DNA of 64,000 nt. Source: Eledone cirrhosa (Eukaryota > Mollusca > Cephalopoda > Octopoda > Eledonidae). Position 1 is the first letter of the stretch, and each line of letters opens with the position of its first letter. Of this stretch, positions 46,169 through 57,688 are shown piece after piece. The notes beneath the pieces are model-generated. The model made no database searches. It was given only the letters and a program-made list of their open reading frames with translations, and was not told the DNA's origin. The stretch lies in assembly GCA_964016885.1 (NCBI GenBank), contig OZ024743.1, forward strand, positions 351,366,204 to 351,430,203, given 5' to 3'. Both the position numbers and the translations under genes were made by a program.

Positions 46169-46912
46169 GGAAAAAATAAGTGTAGATTTACCCAATTTGA
46201 TATTGTTGATTTTTACCCCTCTATCACAGAATCCTTAGACTTTTCATTAATATTTCTAAATTAGAAGAAGGTGTTATCTTACACGCTAGGAAAACACTAC
46301 TTTTCGCTAAAGAAGGTAATTGGGTTAAACAAATCAAGCCCTGAAAACTCTTGTGATGTCTCGATGGGCTCATATGATTTCGCCGATGTGTGCGATTTAG
46401 TAGGATTATTCCTCCTCCACACCCTTAAAGAGAAATTTCCTTGCCATAATATCGGCTTATACCGAGACGATAGTTTAGCTGTTTCTCATACCACCAACGG
46501 CCATAACCTTGATAAATTCCGTAAAGACTTAATCGATACCTTTGCTAACTTCAACCTAAAAATTACTATAGATACGAATCTTACTAATACCAACTTCCTC
46601 GATATCAATCTTGACCTACTTATTGCCTCTTTTAAACCCTATCATAAACCCAAGGAAAATTTAAGATATATACACAAAGAGTCTCGCCATCCCCCTATAG
46701 TCTTTAAAAATCTTATTCCTAACATTAGTCGTGGGATCTCTACCTTATCTTCATCTCTAGATATGTTTGATAAAGATGCCCCTTATTATAATAAGGCCCT
46801 CAAAAACAGCGGCTTCACCGAACAAATTAAATATTTACCTACTCCTCTTTCTAACACTAAACACCATAACAGGAAAAGAAAAATTATATGGTTTACCCTC
46901 CTTTCTCTCTAA
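46169..46912 (+). pseudogene. PLE reverse transcriptase palm
   Basis: Motif A FDIVDFYPSITESL (46190-46232), then a frame change; motif B DVSMGSYDFADVCDLVGLFL; motif C GLYRDDSLAVS, catalytic Asp pair present; FLDINLDL; RHPPIVFKNLIPNISRGIS; YYNKALKNSGF. The motif B-C frame is 213 codons long. Confidence 0.88.
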
Positions 46913-47400
46913 CTGTTAAAACTAACGTAGGAAAAAATTCTTCGAACTCCTAGACAAACATTTTCCCCAAAATCATAGATATAATAAGATATTTAATAGA
47001 AATTTAGTTAAAATCAGCTACTCTTGCTGCCCATCAATGAAAACCAAAATCACCAACTCAAATGTAACTAGGGGAAATCCAGGATGCAGCTACAGGAAAC
47101 CTGAATAATGCCCATTACAGAGCAAATGTAATACCAAATATATTGTATATGAGGCCAAGTTGACACCGATTATTAATAACCAGCTAGCCAGAAGTGAGCG
47201 ATATGTTGGCATGACACAGGACAGATTTAAAACCAGGTATTATGCACACGTAGCTTCATTTAAACACCCTGAAAAAAGAACATCAACGGCGCTGGCAAAT
47301 AAAGTGTGAGAATTTAAAGACAGAAACATTCCATACTCTATTGATTGGTCAATTTTAGACCCCTCAAGAGAATACCTAAGGAGCACAAAGAAATGTTTTT
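46913..47400 (+). pseudogene. PLE linker and GIY-YIG region, decayed
   Basis: Across several frames: FSLTVKTNVGK, DKHFPQNH, IFNRNLVKISYSC, GCSYRKPE followed by a stop where the Cys motif continues (CPLQSKCN), YIVYEAKL, RYVGMTQDRFKTRYYAHVASF, EFKDRNIPYSIDW. Confidence 0.8.
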
Positions 47401-47560
47401 GTGTATAACGGAAAAATTTAGAATTCTTCAAAACCTGAAAACCCCTCCCATTTGCCTCAACTCTAAGACCGAGATTTTCAAAAGTTGTCCGCACCTGAAA
47501 TCGCATCTCCTTTTTAGCTGGATTAATACATCAACGATTACTCAACCACCCTGAGCTTCC

Positions 47561-47884
47561 TCTTCACCTATTAACCCTTCCACTCACTACCAATATCATC
47601 ACTTTATGAACACTACATCTTACCCAGTTCATTATATAAACACATCCTTTCTACATTTTTCTTCCTCATGTTTATTTATTTATTTCATTTGATTTATACC
47701 TACCCCCCCCCCCCCTTTTTTTCTACCATACTTCTAACACATACACATCTACCACCTTCATTCTGTCCTCTACTTTTACCCAGATCACTTCATAACCACA
47801 TACCTTTATCCAGACCTATTTACAAACATTTACTTTCCACCACAATTTATACACCCCTTTTCTCCCTGACCTGTTCATTTCAAA
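47561..47884. other. pyrimidine-rich unclassified DNA
   Basis: C/T-rich stretch with a C9 tract (47706-47714); no coding evidence for the 81-codon frame at 47668. Confidence 0.5.
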
Positions 47885-48262
47885 TTATACTAGCATATTT
47901 ACCCGGCGTTTGAAATGCAACAAAAAATAAACAAGAAACAAACGATAATATTAGTGATTTATCTTCAAATAAATCTGATGTTTATATTTCTATCAATAAA
48001 GTTGGTTATCTCCCTTTTTTATAAAGATTGTCAATGAAGTTTGTTATCTCCCTTACATCAATTCTGCTACGGATGATTTTGATATCGATTTTTTATTGCT
48101 CAACGTGGGTCGATTGGAAAAATGTTTGTGATGTGATAATTTAAGCGACATGTGCAACGTGCACAGAAAATTTGGTCGAATTCAGTTGGTAATTGTAAAA
48201 AAAGTAAGTATGCAAAGTTGTACACAGACACACACACATCCTCGCTTTTATACATATAAAGA
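47885..48262 (+). repeat. direct repeat copy 1 (CCCGGCGTT family)
   Basis: CATATTTACCCGGCGTTTGA to CCTCGCTTTTATACATATAA; about 95% like 50505-50888. The TAGCAG..ACCCGGCGTTG..-type start and ..TTTATATATATAAAGATT end recur in inverted form in 56660-56985, so this is a dispersed family with fixed ends. Confidence 0.85.
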
Positions 48263-48302
48263 TTGTATAAATAATATTACAAATAAAAAAGAAAAAACAC
48301 AG

Positions 48303-48745
48303 AAGCGGGTAGCACACACATCTAGGACCATATACAACACATAAGCAGGTAATACACACATCTAGGACCACATACAACACATAAACAGGTAATACACACA
48401 TCTAGGACCACATACAACACATAAGGAGATAGCACACACATCTAGGACCACATACAACACACAGGCAGGTAATACATATATTTAGGACCACATACAACAC
48501 ATAAGCAGGTAATACAAACATCTAGGACCACATACAACATATAATCAGGTAATACATACATCTAGGACCACATACAACACATAAGGAGGTAATACACACA
48601 TCTATGACCACATACAACACACAAGCAGGTAATAAATATAGCTGGGACCACATGCAATACATAAGAAGGTAATACATACATCTAGGACTACCTACAACAC
48701 ACAGGCAGGTAATACATACATCTAGGACGAAATATAACACACATT
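48303..48745. repeat. 40 bp minisatellite, 11 copies
   Basis: TCTAGGACCACATACAACAC recurs with 40-base spacing from 48321 to 48721. Units differ by a few substitutions. Confidence 0.96.
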
Positions 48746-49790
48746 GTATCATGTGCTACGGACGACGCAAGAGCAATGGTCGGCCAACATAAGGGTTTCG
48801 CACTCTTCTGAAGAAAGAAAATCTATCTGTATTTGTTGTTCATTGTGTCATTCATCGACAACACTTGGCTGCGAAGAAATTCAGCAAGCTGCTGAGCAAG
48901 TCCTTGCAGGTGGCCCTTGATGTCATCAATTTTATCAAACAGCATTCCCTCAATGAACGAATTTTCCGGCAACTGTGCCAAGATAATGACGAAGAATTCG
49001 TCAAGTTGCTCCTTCATAATGAAGTGAGGTGGTTTTCAAAGGGCAAGTGCCTTATTCACTTCTTTGAACTGTTCGACTCTATCATTGAGTTTCTGCGAGG
49101 ACGCAACACAGAGCTGTACAAGAAAACACTCAATGTGAGGCAAGACTGCGCCTACCTCTCTAACATCGTCAACAAATGCAATAGCGTCATTTTGGCTTTG
49201 CAGGGGAAGAAGATCACCTTGCTTAAAGCAAGGAATGCTGTGAAAACATTCCTGGCCAAATTGAATGCCATCGAAAGGAATCTTTGTTGACGGGAATTCA
49301 ATCATTTTCCTAGTGTCGCCAATGTTCAAACATTGTAAGCGATGACCAACTCCAAATTTATACCGCTCACCTCCGTGCGCTACAAGACAACATGAGAGAA
49401 CGGTTTGTCGACCTTTTGCCGATGGACATCCCAATCTGGGTAGCAGATCCCTTCATAGCTAATGTCGATGATTTGGACGTTATATTTCAGGAAGAATTCA
49501 TTGAACTTCAAGCAGATGACATGATCAAAATTAGATTTCCCCTTTTTTGGATGCAAGAGGAAATTCAGTGTCGATTTCCACACCTACATGTAGAGGCTAG
49601 GAGATTTTCTCTGCCTTTTCCAAGCTCATACTTAATCAAGAGGAGGTTTGGTGCTGTTTCCAGGTTGCACAGTAAGGCTCGCAACCGCTACAATGTAATT
49701 ACACGTGGAGATCTCCGGCTACATCTTACGAAAATCCAGCCTGACGTCAAAGAGTTAGCTAGACTCCATAAAGTTCAAGGGTCCCATTGA
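48746..49790 (+). pseudogene. hAT-superfamily (ZBED5/SCAND3-like) transposase remnant
   Basis: 5'-truncated at the minisatellite. CATDDARAMVGQHKGF, frameshift, FVVHCVIHRQHLAAKKFSKL, LLLHNEVRWFSKGKCLIHFF, a stop at about 49289 and a frame change, then MRERFVDLLPMDIPIWVADP, EEFIELQADD, LPFPSSYLIKRRFGAV, RGDLRLHLTKIQPDVKELA..QGSH. This is the catalytic/RNase H and dimerisation portion of the ZBED5-like hAT group; the BED finger and N-terminus are absent. Domesticated relatives exist in vertebrates, but frameshifts here argue for a dead transposon. Confidence 0.85.
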
Positions 49791-50504
49791 AATGAGATCA
49801 AAGTTAAAGTAAGTTGATTTATCCGAAAACTTGGATATGCTATTGTTACAAAGTAAACTAACAATTTTTTTATTTGTAGTTGCAGTCTGACTGGACTGGA
49901 AACCATCTACTACAATTCACTTACTCATTTGTTGTATATATTTTACCATTTACTAATAAATATACCCTCCCGCGTGGTCATGAAAACCCTCTTCCGTGGT
50001 CTCTAAGCTCACAAAGGAGAGGGGACATCAAGTTAGATATCAACATTTATTCTGTCCGTTTCATTAAAGGGAAAATTGGAAAGCTTTTAAATGATATAAT
50101 TGCCACTTTCTTCCAGATAAGAGCACTCTTTGGATAGACAGAGTTGCTATTGTATAAATGTTCAAAATAGTTGGTATCGCCTGGTGGGAATATAAATCAA
50201 ATTCAACTGGTCCTTATTCATAAAAAAAGAACATTTATGTTCCTTTTTTTTGAAATTTATATATTTCCTTTCAAGGAAGGTATTTATACTCTCAGCTGTG
50301 CAGGTGTGCAGGTGTGTGTAGACATTAACCGGCAATTGAGATCCGAACAATGAAAAAAACCCACAGTCAACTGGGTCAACGACACTTCGAGTGTAACCCG
50401 TTTGAATCTTGTCTTTCCTTCACCGATAACAATGTATTTCATGTCTGAAATTATTGACTCAACCGTAACGAGTTAACACTATGAAGATCTATTTTATACC
50501 CTAC
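49791..50504. other. no gene recognised
   Basis: Unclassified sequence between the transposase and the second direct repeat; probably transposon 3' flank. Confidence 0.4.
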
Positions 50505-50888
50505 TAGCAGATTTACCCGGCGTTGGCCGGGGTTTGAAATGCAACAAAAAATAAACAAGAAACAAACGATAATATTAGTGATTTATCTTCAAATGAATCT
50601 GATGTTTATATTTGTCAATAAAGTTGGTTATCTCCGTTTTTTATAAGGATTGTCAATAAAGTTTGTTATCTCCCTTACATCAATTTTGCTACTGATAATT
50701 TTGATATCGATTTTTTATTGCTCAACGTGGGTCGATTTGAAAAATGTTTGTGATGTGACAATCTTAGCGACATGTGCAACGTGCACAGAAAATTTGGTCA
50801 AATTCAGTTGGTAATTGTAAAAGCCTTAAGTATGCAAAGTTGTACACAGACACACACACATCCTCGCTTTTATATATATAAAGATTAT
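50505..50888 (+). repeat. direct repeat copy 2 (CCCGGCGTT family)
   Basis: TAGCAGATTTACCCGGCGTT to TTTTATATATATAAAGATTA; more complete at its start than copy 1, including CGTTGGCCGGGG. Confidence 0.85.
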
Positions 50889-51117
50889 TTTATTTTAGTT
50901 ATACTCCCCCATGTCCTCACATACCCACCGTGTTTTTAAGTGTACTCACATATGGTTGTATGTGGGCGCATGTGTGTGCGGACATATGAGTACATACATA
51001 TATATATATGCATATATATATATATATGCATATATTTATATATGTGTGTTGTGTGTGGGGGGGGGGTATCTATGCATAACTCTTTGTGTTTATATATATA
51101 TATATATATATATATTT
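50889..51117. repeat. (TA/TG)n microsatellites
   Basis: Degenerate TATG repeats, a G10 tract at 51057-51066 and TA tracts; no gene. Confidence 0.85.
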
Positions 51118-51690
51118 ATTAAAATAACAGATTAAAGTTTAAGCAAAGAATCGCTGCTTTCACCCTTAACGGGATCTTCTGAAACTAACAAAGTCAATCT
51201 GTAAACGCAGAAGTGGATATTTCAAAAAACGTTGAAACCGGAGCAAGACAGGAAGACGATACTTTGGTTCGTGGAAACGTTCCCTGGCAAAGAACGGGAA
51301 AAAACGAATATAATACGTCATTAATAGGACCGGTGAAAAACAATTACGCGCAAAGACAGAACCACATTTATGGTATAAAAGAGGTCGTAGACTAATGTTC
51401 TCTTAGGTGGTTCATAGAGACGTTCTCTGGCAATGAACGAAAAAAACGAAGATAATACGTCATATGTGGACCGTGGAGAACAATTGCACGCAAAGACAAA
51501 ACCACGTAAATGGTATAGCAGAAGTTGTAGACTAAAATTCTAACTAGGATACCGAATGAATCTCCGCTTCAGAGTTAAGAACAAAGTAAAAAATACAATA
51601 CAGAAGTAATAGAAATTAAATAAATACATACACGCATAGAAATACGTACATACACAAGCATACGCGAAAACACTTACCATAGGTAAATAT
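51118..51690 (+). repeat. PLE terminal repeat, family X, copy 1
   Basis: ATTAAAATAACAGATTAAAG start. It contains a two-copy tandem module of ~145 bp (51260-51400, 51405-51550; ACGTTCYCTGGCAA..GAC..CATTTATGGTATA). Homologous to 53083-53650 (direct) and to 52415-52606, 55420-55815, 56420-56640 (inverted). Confidence 0.88.
51136..51186 (-). ncRNA. hammerhead-like motif, family X (U4 replaced by A)
   Basis: Minus strand: stem I AGUUU/AAACU 5 bp; core CAGAAGA where CUGAAGA is expected; stem II CCC/GGG; GAAA; stem III AGCA/UGCU 4 bp. Same architecture in all five copies, with the same core change, so a hammerhead fold without the invariant U. Confidence 0.4.
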
Positions 51691-51939
51691 GTGTGTGTGT
51701 ATGCGTGTATACAAATAAATAAATAATTAAATAAACGTATATAAATAAATAAATACGTATATAACTAACGCACACACATACCTACATGTAAATACACAAA
51801 TGTTCGGAGACGTAAGTCAACCAAAACATGAAGTACACATATACACACTCTACATACGTACGAACCTGCATACTGACACAGACGCAAAACACCCGTATAC
51901 ACATAACCAAACCATATGTACAAGAATATATAAAATTAT

Positions 51940-52415
51940 ACGCCATAACATATACAATCAAATATACGTACGAGAAGGTATACGTACCTTCACAAAACAT
52001 ACAGGTAATATATACTTACCTATGCAAATAAGTAATGGTATAAACAAAACAAATACTTAGCTACCACATCAGGACGTAAAATATCCACGTATAGATCGTA
52101 CTATCCGTTAGGGTATAAGGTGGGGCTGAAATACAGGAAAGTTTTGTGCAATTTATGTTTACAAGCCGAAATTGCCTCAGATTTTTTGTTTAAGATGTGG
52201 TCTGTGGCGTAGAGTATTTCCAGGGCCTCAGCGGCGCAGAGGTCACATGGTCTTTTATTTCCGTTATACGATCTACCCCTAGCTAGGATCTCCCAGTGTA
52301 ACTTATATTGGGTGTGGTTGTCTTTTAGACTCCAGATATAAGCTGAAAGTGACGTCATATTCCTTCTTAGAGGGTAACGAAAATAATGGGTATGCATGTA
52401 AAGACGCTGCTTTTT
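51940..52415 (-). pseudogene. PLE GIY-YIG C-terminal part (copy of 57132-57430)
   Basis: RLYMHTHYF, LRRNMTSLSAYIWSLKDNHTQY, CDLCAAEALEILYATDHILN and ACKHKLHKTFLYFSPT, then stop, plus 3' UTR shared with 56990-57130. At 52415 it is fused to a family X terminal repeat, deleting the RT and first half of the GIY-YIG. Confidence 0.85.
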
Positions 52416-52606
52416 CCCCGTTCTTTGCCAGGGAATGTTTCCACGAACCAAAGTATCGTCTTCCTGTCTTGCTCCGGTTGCAACGTTTTTTGAAATATCG
52501 ACTTCTGCGTTTACAGATTGACTTTGTTAGTTTCAGAAGATCCCGTTAAGGGTGAAAGCAGCGATTCTTTGCTTAAACTTTAATCTGTTATTTTAATAAA
52601 TATTTG
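52415..52606 (-). repeat. PLE terminal repeat, family X, inverted copy
   Basis: Ends CTGTTATTTTAATAAATAT. Together with 51118-51690 it brackets the GIY-YIG remnant with inverted terminal copies. Confidence 0.88.
52529..52579 (+). ncRNA. hammerhead-like motif, family X
   Basis: CAGAAGA 52534-52540, CCC/GGG stem II, GAAA 52554-52557, AGCA/TGCT stem III (52557-52560 with 52570-52573), stem I AGTTT/AAACT (52529-52533 with 52575-52579). Confidence 0.4.
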
Positions 52607-52686
52607 CTCTTCGGTTCTTATATATTTGATATATATTTATCCTTATCGAGCCCTCTTTGGATTTTAGTCTTCAAATTTATTATTAT

Positions 52687-52948
<262 letters not shown>

Positions 52949-52949
52949 T

Positions 52950-53043
<94 letters not shown>

Positions 53044-53082
53044 TTCCTCAGTTATATATATATATATACATATATAGATTAA
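52949..53082. repeat. (AT)n microsatellite
   Basis: TA tract 52951-53040 and a shorter one after CCTTCCTCAG. Confidence 0.96.
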
Positions 53083-53650
53083 AATAACAGATTAAAGTTT
53101 AAGCAAAGAATCGCTGCTTTCACCCTTAACGGGATCTTCTAAAACTAAAAAATTCAATCTGTGAACGCAGAAGTAAATATTTCGAAAAACGTTGCAGCCG
53201 AATGAAGACAGGAAGACGATACTTTGGTTCGTGGAAACGTTTCCTGGCAAATACCGAAGATAACACGTCATTATTTGGAGCGGTGAAAACAAGTACACGC
53301 AAAGACAAAACCACGTTTATGGTATAAATGAAGTCGTAGACTAATATTCTATTAGGTGGTTCGTGGAAACGTTCTCTGGCAATGAACGGGAAAAACGAAG
53401 ATAATACGTCGTTATGTGGAGCGTAGAGAACAATTACACACAAAGACAAAACTACGTTTATGGTATAACTGAAGTCGTAGACTAAAATTCTATTTAGGAA
53501 ACCGTACGATTCTCGGCTTCAGAGTTAAGAATAATGTAAATAAATTACAGAGGTAATTGAAATCAAACAAAAATTAAATATATACATGCACGCATCTATA
53601 TACGTACATACACATGCATACGTGAAAACACCCGCCATGGGGATGTAAAT
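53083..53650 (+). repeat. PLE terminal repeat, family X, copy 2
   Basis: Direct copy of 51118-51690, with the same two-module interior; about 2 kb apart. Confidence 0.88.
53116..53166 (-). ncRNA. hammerhead-like motif, family X, further decayed
   Basis: As the other family X motifs, but the first core base is also changed (UAGAAGA), so it cannot be active. Confidence 0.3.
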
Positions 53651-53764
53651 ACAATCACGTACACAAAAATCACGCACGCACATACAGAACCCACGCAACG
53701 CCTGTACCCGCACTCATACGAACGTATACACCAAATACACATAAAAATATATATAAAAATATAT

Positions 53765-54240
53765 GTAGAGGTTATATTTAATTTGTTGGGATACAACAAG
53801 CAAAATATTTTTATAACTGATATAAAGCACTCAACAAATTATTGGAGTAAATATACAATATATTAACAAATGGAAACTATATTTATAAAACCATATTTAT
53901 TTCATTATACATATTTCAAGGGCCACCAGAGCAAACTATGGTGCGCTTTCATCAGATAAAATATAATATAGGTTAGTTTTATAAATAAATATTGACATAC
54001 CCTTAAAAAATGCAACCATTCTGGTTGGAATCTCCTGGATAGTGGAGTTATTAGATTTAGTGTTGGTTTATTATGCAAATTAGTGTTGGAAAGGTTTAAA
54101 AACAGTATATTTAAATTAAGCCGTTGGAATAGGGAAAAAAGAGAAAAGAAAGAGAAAAAACGAAAGAAAGATAGAGAAAAACCTGAGTATATTTTAGTGA
54201 GAGACAATAGCGTAATTTTGAGAGAAGAGGCGAAGAAATA
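53765..54240 (-). mobile_element. PLE terminal repeat, family Y
   Basis: Shares CAAAGCACTCAAC-type, TGGAAACTATATTTATAAAA and CATCAGATAAAATA blocks with 58620-58850 and 62990-63290. It contains a hammerhead motif and, beyond it, an A/G-rich region without ORF. Confidence 0.7.
53898..53963 (-). ncRNA. hammerhead ribozyme motif, family Y
   Basis: Minus strand: CUGAUGA (53955-53949); stem II AAG/CUU, C/C mismatch, GC/GC, bulge, ACCA/UGGU; GAA (53917-53915); stem III AU[AUGU]AU; cleavage base A at 53906; stem I 8 contiguous pairs (53956-53963 with 53905-53898, one G-U). Confidence 0.75.
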
Positions 54241-54330
54241 AATATAGCGTGGATGAATACCGTAAGATGGATAAACAATAATAATAAATAATAGTAAAGA
54301 TAAGTTGAAGAATTTATCTAATGTTTAATT
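54241..54330. other. AT-rich spacer
   Basis: Short AT-rich sequence between the family Y end and the SINE. Confidence 0.4.
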
Positions 54331-54513
54331 AATTGTTTCTACTTTTGGCACAAGGCCAGCAATCATCTCAGTGCATTACTGGTACTTTATTTTATCGACC
54401 CCGTAAGGATGAAAGGCAAAGTTAACCTCGGCTGGATTTGAACTCAGATCGTAAAGGCCCGTAACTCCATGCTGCAAATCCTGGTGTCCGACCCTATAAC
54501 GATACTGCCAATC
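54331..54513 (-). mobile_element. cephalopod SINE, full length
   Basis: AATTGTTTCTACTTTTGGCA tail to CGATACTGCCAAT head, antisense; B-box GGATTTGAACTCAG intact. Flanked by TCTAATGTTTAATTAA on both sides (54318-54333 and 54529-54544), a likely target-site duplication. Confidence 0.94.
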
Positions 54514-54714
54514 CACCGCAATTATATCTAATGTTTAATTAATATCTAATGTTTAATTAATAATTTATCAATTCAATCCGTAGTTTAAATGTTTAAATGT
54601 GTATGTTAGATTATTAAAGTTGAGACTTATATATTATTATTAAAGAATATATATTATTATAAAATATGTTATTATTACAAAACCATATATAATTTTATTA
54701 TTTATTATTAATTA

Positions 54715-54828
54715 TCAAATCCCGCCAAGGTTAACTTTGCCTTTCCTCCTTATGGGGTCGATAAAATAAAGTACTAGTAATACACTGGGTAGTTGCTGGC
54801 CTTGTGCCAAAAGTAGAAACAATTATTT
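54715..54828 (+). mobile_element. SINE, 5'-truncated
   Basis: Starts within the B-box (TCAAATCCCGCC) and runs through body and tail to GTAGAAACAATTATT. Confidence 0.9.
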
Positions 54829-55324
54829 ATTATTAATTAATTATTTAAAAAAATTTGTAGGTTTAAAATATCCGAATATTTCTAAGCTCATGGAATTTCC
54901 GAGAGTTTACAGAAGAATAATCCCTTATTTGTAATAGCAGTAGAGCGTAAAGGAAATTGCTAGCGATTTATTAATAATTTAGATAGCTCTAAGGATTAAA
55001 TGCTATAAAGTTAAGATGTTAAAAAAAATTTTTTGATTATCCATCTTAATAATATAATTAGAGTATGAATTTTATGTTATTTTATAGCAAGTTATAAATT
55101 CATAACTCCAACCTGTCATACAGTTATGACTGTTAAAAACATAAATGTGTTTGCTATAACGTGTTAACATTTAAAAATTCATTAATTGGAATATATCCAA
55201 AGCATAAACCATAAAAGAGTCTTTCATAAGAGTATATCTGTAGAATTAGAATATATTTAAAGTATAAATTTTATATATATATAAACATTTTGACATACAT
55301 CTACATCCACATACACACACACAT

Positions 55325-55325
<1 letters not shown>
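54829..55325. other. AT-rich, no feature recognised
   Basis: About 500 bases above 70% A+T by eye, no ORF. Confidence 0.4.

Positions 55326-55413
<88 letters not shown>
55326..55413. repeat. (AT)n microsatellite
   Basis: Uninterrupted TA repeats inserted into the family X terminal repeat. Confidence 0.97.
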
Positions 55414-55415
<2 letters not shown>

Positions 55416-55815
55416 ATTTACGTGGTTTTGTTTTTGCGTGCAATTGTTCTCCACGCGAAACATACGACGTATTATCTTCGTTTTTTCCGTTCATTGCCAG
55501 AGAACGTCTCTATGAACCACCTAAGAGAACATTAGTCTAAGACTTCTTTTATACCATAAACGTGGTTCTGTCTTTGCGCGTAATTGTTTTTTCACCGCTC
55601 CTATTAATGACGTATTATATTCGTTTTTTTTCCGTTCTTTGCCAGGGAACGTTTCCACGAACCAAAGTATAGTCTTCCTGTGTTCCTCTGGTTGCAACGT
55701 TTTTTGAAATATCCACTTCTGCGTTTACAGATTGACTTTGTTAGTTTCAGAAGATCCCGTTAAGGGTGAAAGCAGCGATTCTTTGCTTAAACTTTAATCT
55801 GTTATTTTAATAAAT
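55414..55815 (-). repeat. PLE terminal repeat, family X, inverted copy
   Basis: Reverse complement of 51118-51540 with both ~145 bp modules; ends CTGTTATTTTAATAAATAT. Its hammerhead-like segment is 55743-55793 (plus), with the same CAGAAGA core. Confidence 0.88.
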
Positions 55816-55869
55816 ATATATATATATATTCGACCACACCTATATATATATTCGACCACACCTAACCTC

Positions 55870-56260
55870 GCATCACACCTAGCACGCACGAACATTAGGA
55901 AGACTAGGGAATGTTTCGAAACAATTAAAATGGCAGCCAACCACCAGCAACCGACTACACTGAGAAATAGGCAACATAATAGTATCACTGAGCCATCTAA
56001 TGGTATAGAGGCACCTAGTGATAATGCTAGTAACCAAAGTTCGGGAGGTACGCTAACTGATCGAACCCGCAGTTGCAATTGTAGGCGGAGTAGTAACTGT
56101 CCCCTAAGGGGGGCTTGCCTCATGAAAAACATCGTATATGCATGTGACGTAACCACACCCAACTCTACCAAAACATATATAGGATCAACGTCCAATACAT
56201 TTAAAACTAGATATAACGCGTATGAGCACATTTAGACACGATAGACATAAGAATGCCACT
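55870..56260 (+). pseudogene. PLE GIY-YIG fragment
   Basis: Frame MAANHQQPTTLRNRQ.. through CNCRRSSNCPLRGACLMKNI, VYACDVTT, TYIGSTSNTFKTRYNAYEH, then stop. Same subfamily as 24135-25180. Preceded by two copies of ATATTCGACCACACCTA. Confidence 0.82.
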
Positions 56261-56419
56261 TCAAACTTGCATTTATATATTCCTTGCCGTCTAAAGATAT
56301 TAACTGCAGCTTTTATTTTTTAATTTTCTGTTTTTAAAGGGGTGTTAGGTGCCGGTTATCCATCTCCGTCGCGCTCTTATAATATCTATCTGTATGCCTG
56401 GCTGTCTGCATTACGACAT

Positions 56420-56640
56420 TCTGACGAACATTGATGACGTATTACGTTCGCTATTTTCCGTTCATTGCCATGGAACGTCTTCACGAAACAAAGTATCGTC
56501 TTCCTGTTTTCCTTCGGCTGCAACGTTTTTCGAAATTTTTACTTCTGCGTTCACAGGTTGATGTTTTTAGTTTCAGAAGATCCCGTTAAGGGTGAAAGCA
56601 ACGATTCTTTGCTTAAACTTTAATCTGTTATTTTAAACTA
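56420..56640 (-). repeat. PLE terminal repeat, family X, partial inverted copy
   Basis: CGTTCGCTATTTTCCGTTCA.. to CTTTAATCTGTTATTTTAAA; hammerhead-like segment at 56569-56619 (plus), CAGAAGA core. Confidence 0.85.
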
Positions 56641-56659
56641 TATATGTATATATACATAT

Positions 56660-56985
56660 AACGCATTAGGTGAAAAACTTTATCAGCTTTTTAGGGGTTT
56701 TTTAGGGGTTTTTCGTCTAGCCGATTTTCCCGAAATTTCAAGGCATATTATGCACATAAAAAAATTCATTTCCTTGATCCCCTAGGGCCCGCATTAGGTG
56801 AAAACCTGCATTTTTCCTGCTTCATCGAGGAAAATCTTAGATTATCCAGCCATCAGAGTATTCAGTTTATTGTCTTTACATATTGTCCAGGCATACAGTT
56901 TTTCCACGATTAGGTCTGTTGGCGGCCCGCGTTCCAAAATACCTTATCGTGTGCAACGCCGGGTGCCACTGCTAGTATAATATAT
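56660..56985 (-). repeat. dispersed repeat, CCCGGCGTTGC family
   Basis: Ends GCAACGCCGGGTGCCACTGC TAGTAT, the reverse complement of the ATACTAGCAG..CCCGGCGTTGC start seen in related form at 50505. Interior has tandem TTTTTAGGGG and two GCATTAGGTGAAAA segments. Class uncertain. Confidence 0.6.
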
Positions 56986-57131
56986 ACGCCTATAACATAT
57001 ACAAACAAATAAACGTACCTTCAGAAAACATACAGGCAATATATACTTACCTATACAAATAAGTAATGGTATAAACATAACATATACTTAGCTACCACAT
57101 CAAGACGTAAAATATCCGCGTATAGTTCGTA

Positions 57132-57587
57132 CTATCCGTTAGGGTATAAGGTGGGGCTGTAATACAGGAAAGTTTTATGCAATTTATGTTTACAAGCTGA
57201 AATTGCCTCAGATCTTTTGTTTAAGATGTGGTCTTTGGCGTAGAGTATTTCCAGGGCTTCAGCGGCGCAGAGCTCACATGGTCTTTTATTTCCGTTATAC
57301 GATCTAGCCCTAGCTAGGATCTCCCAGTGTAACTTATATTGGGTGTGGTTGTCTTTTAGACTCCAGATATAAGCTGAAAGTGACGTCATATTCCTTCTTA
57401 AAGGATTAAGAAAAGAATGGGTATGCATGTAAAGACGCTGCTTGAATCTATTGGCGGTAAACCCTATGTAGGCCCTACGGGACCTGGGTGTTTCAACGTT
57501 ACATTTGGAGACAATGTTACTAGAGAGGAATTTCCCGCAGTCAACCCGATTCCTACAATTACAGTTAGTACTAGCTACAGGTTGCAC
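57132..57587 (-). pseudogene. PLE GIY-YIG endonuclease
   Basis: 151 codons: CNCRNRVDCGKFLSSNIVSKC, RRAYIGFTANRFKQRLYMHT, TSLSAYIWSLKDNHTQYKLHW, CELCAAEALEILYAKDHIL, ACKHKLHKTFLYYSP, stop. Cys motif, both GIY and YIG-type halves and the C-terminal Cys cluster are present; this is the best-preserved GIY-YIG in the window. Confidence 0.85.
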
Positions 57588-57688
57588 GTGTTCCCACGGC
57601 TAAATTTGAAGCTGTGATGTTATGTGCAAGGTTATGAGTCGTAGAGTAAGACATTTTAATGGTATTTCTATTAAAAATGTTACTATAT

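Larger units (their letters stand above)
45440..47560 (+). mobile_element. Penelope-like element (GLYRDD type), disrupted
   Basis: Plus-strand PLE of a different lineage from elements 1 and 2: N-terminal and finger region (45458-46168), palm (46169-46912), linker and GIY-YIG (46913-47400). One stop near 46166 and several frameshifts. No clear terminal repeats found. Confidence 0.9.

Noticed and set aside
48746..49790. Domesticated ZBED5-like host gene
   Set aside because: 5' truncated by a minisatellite and interrupted by a frameshift and a stop within conserved blocks; dead transposon is simpler.
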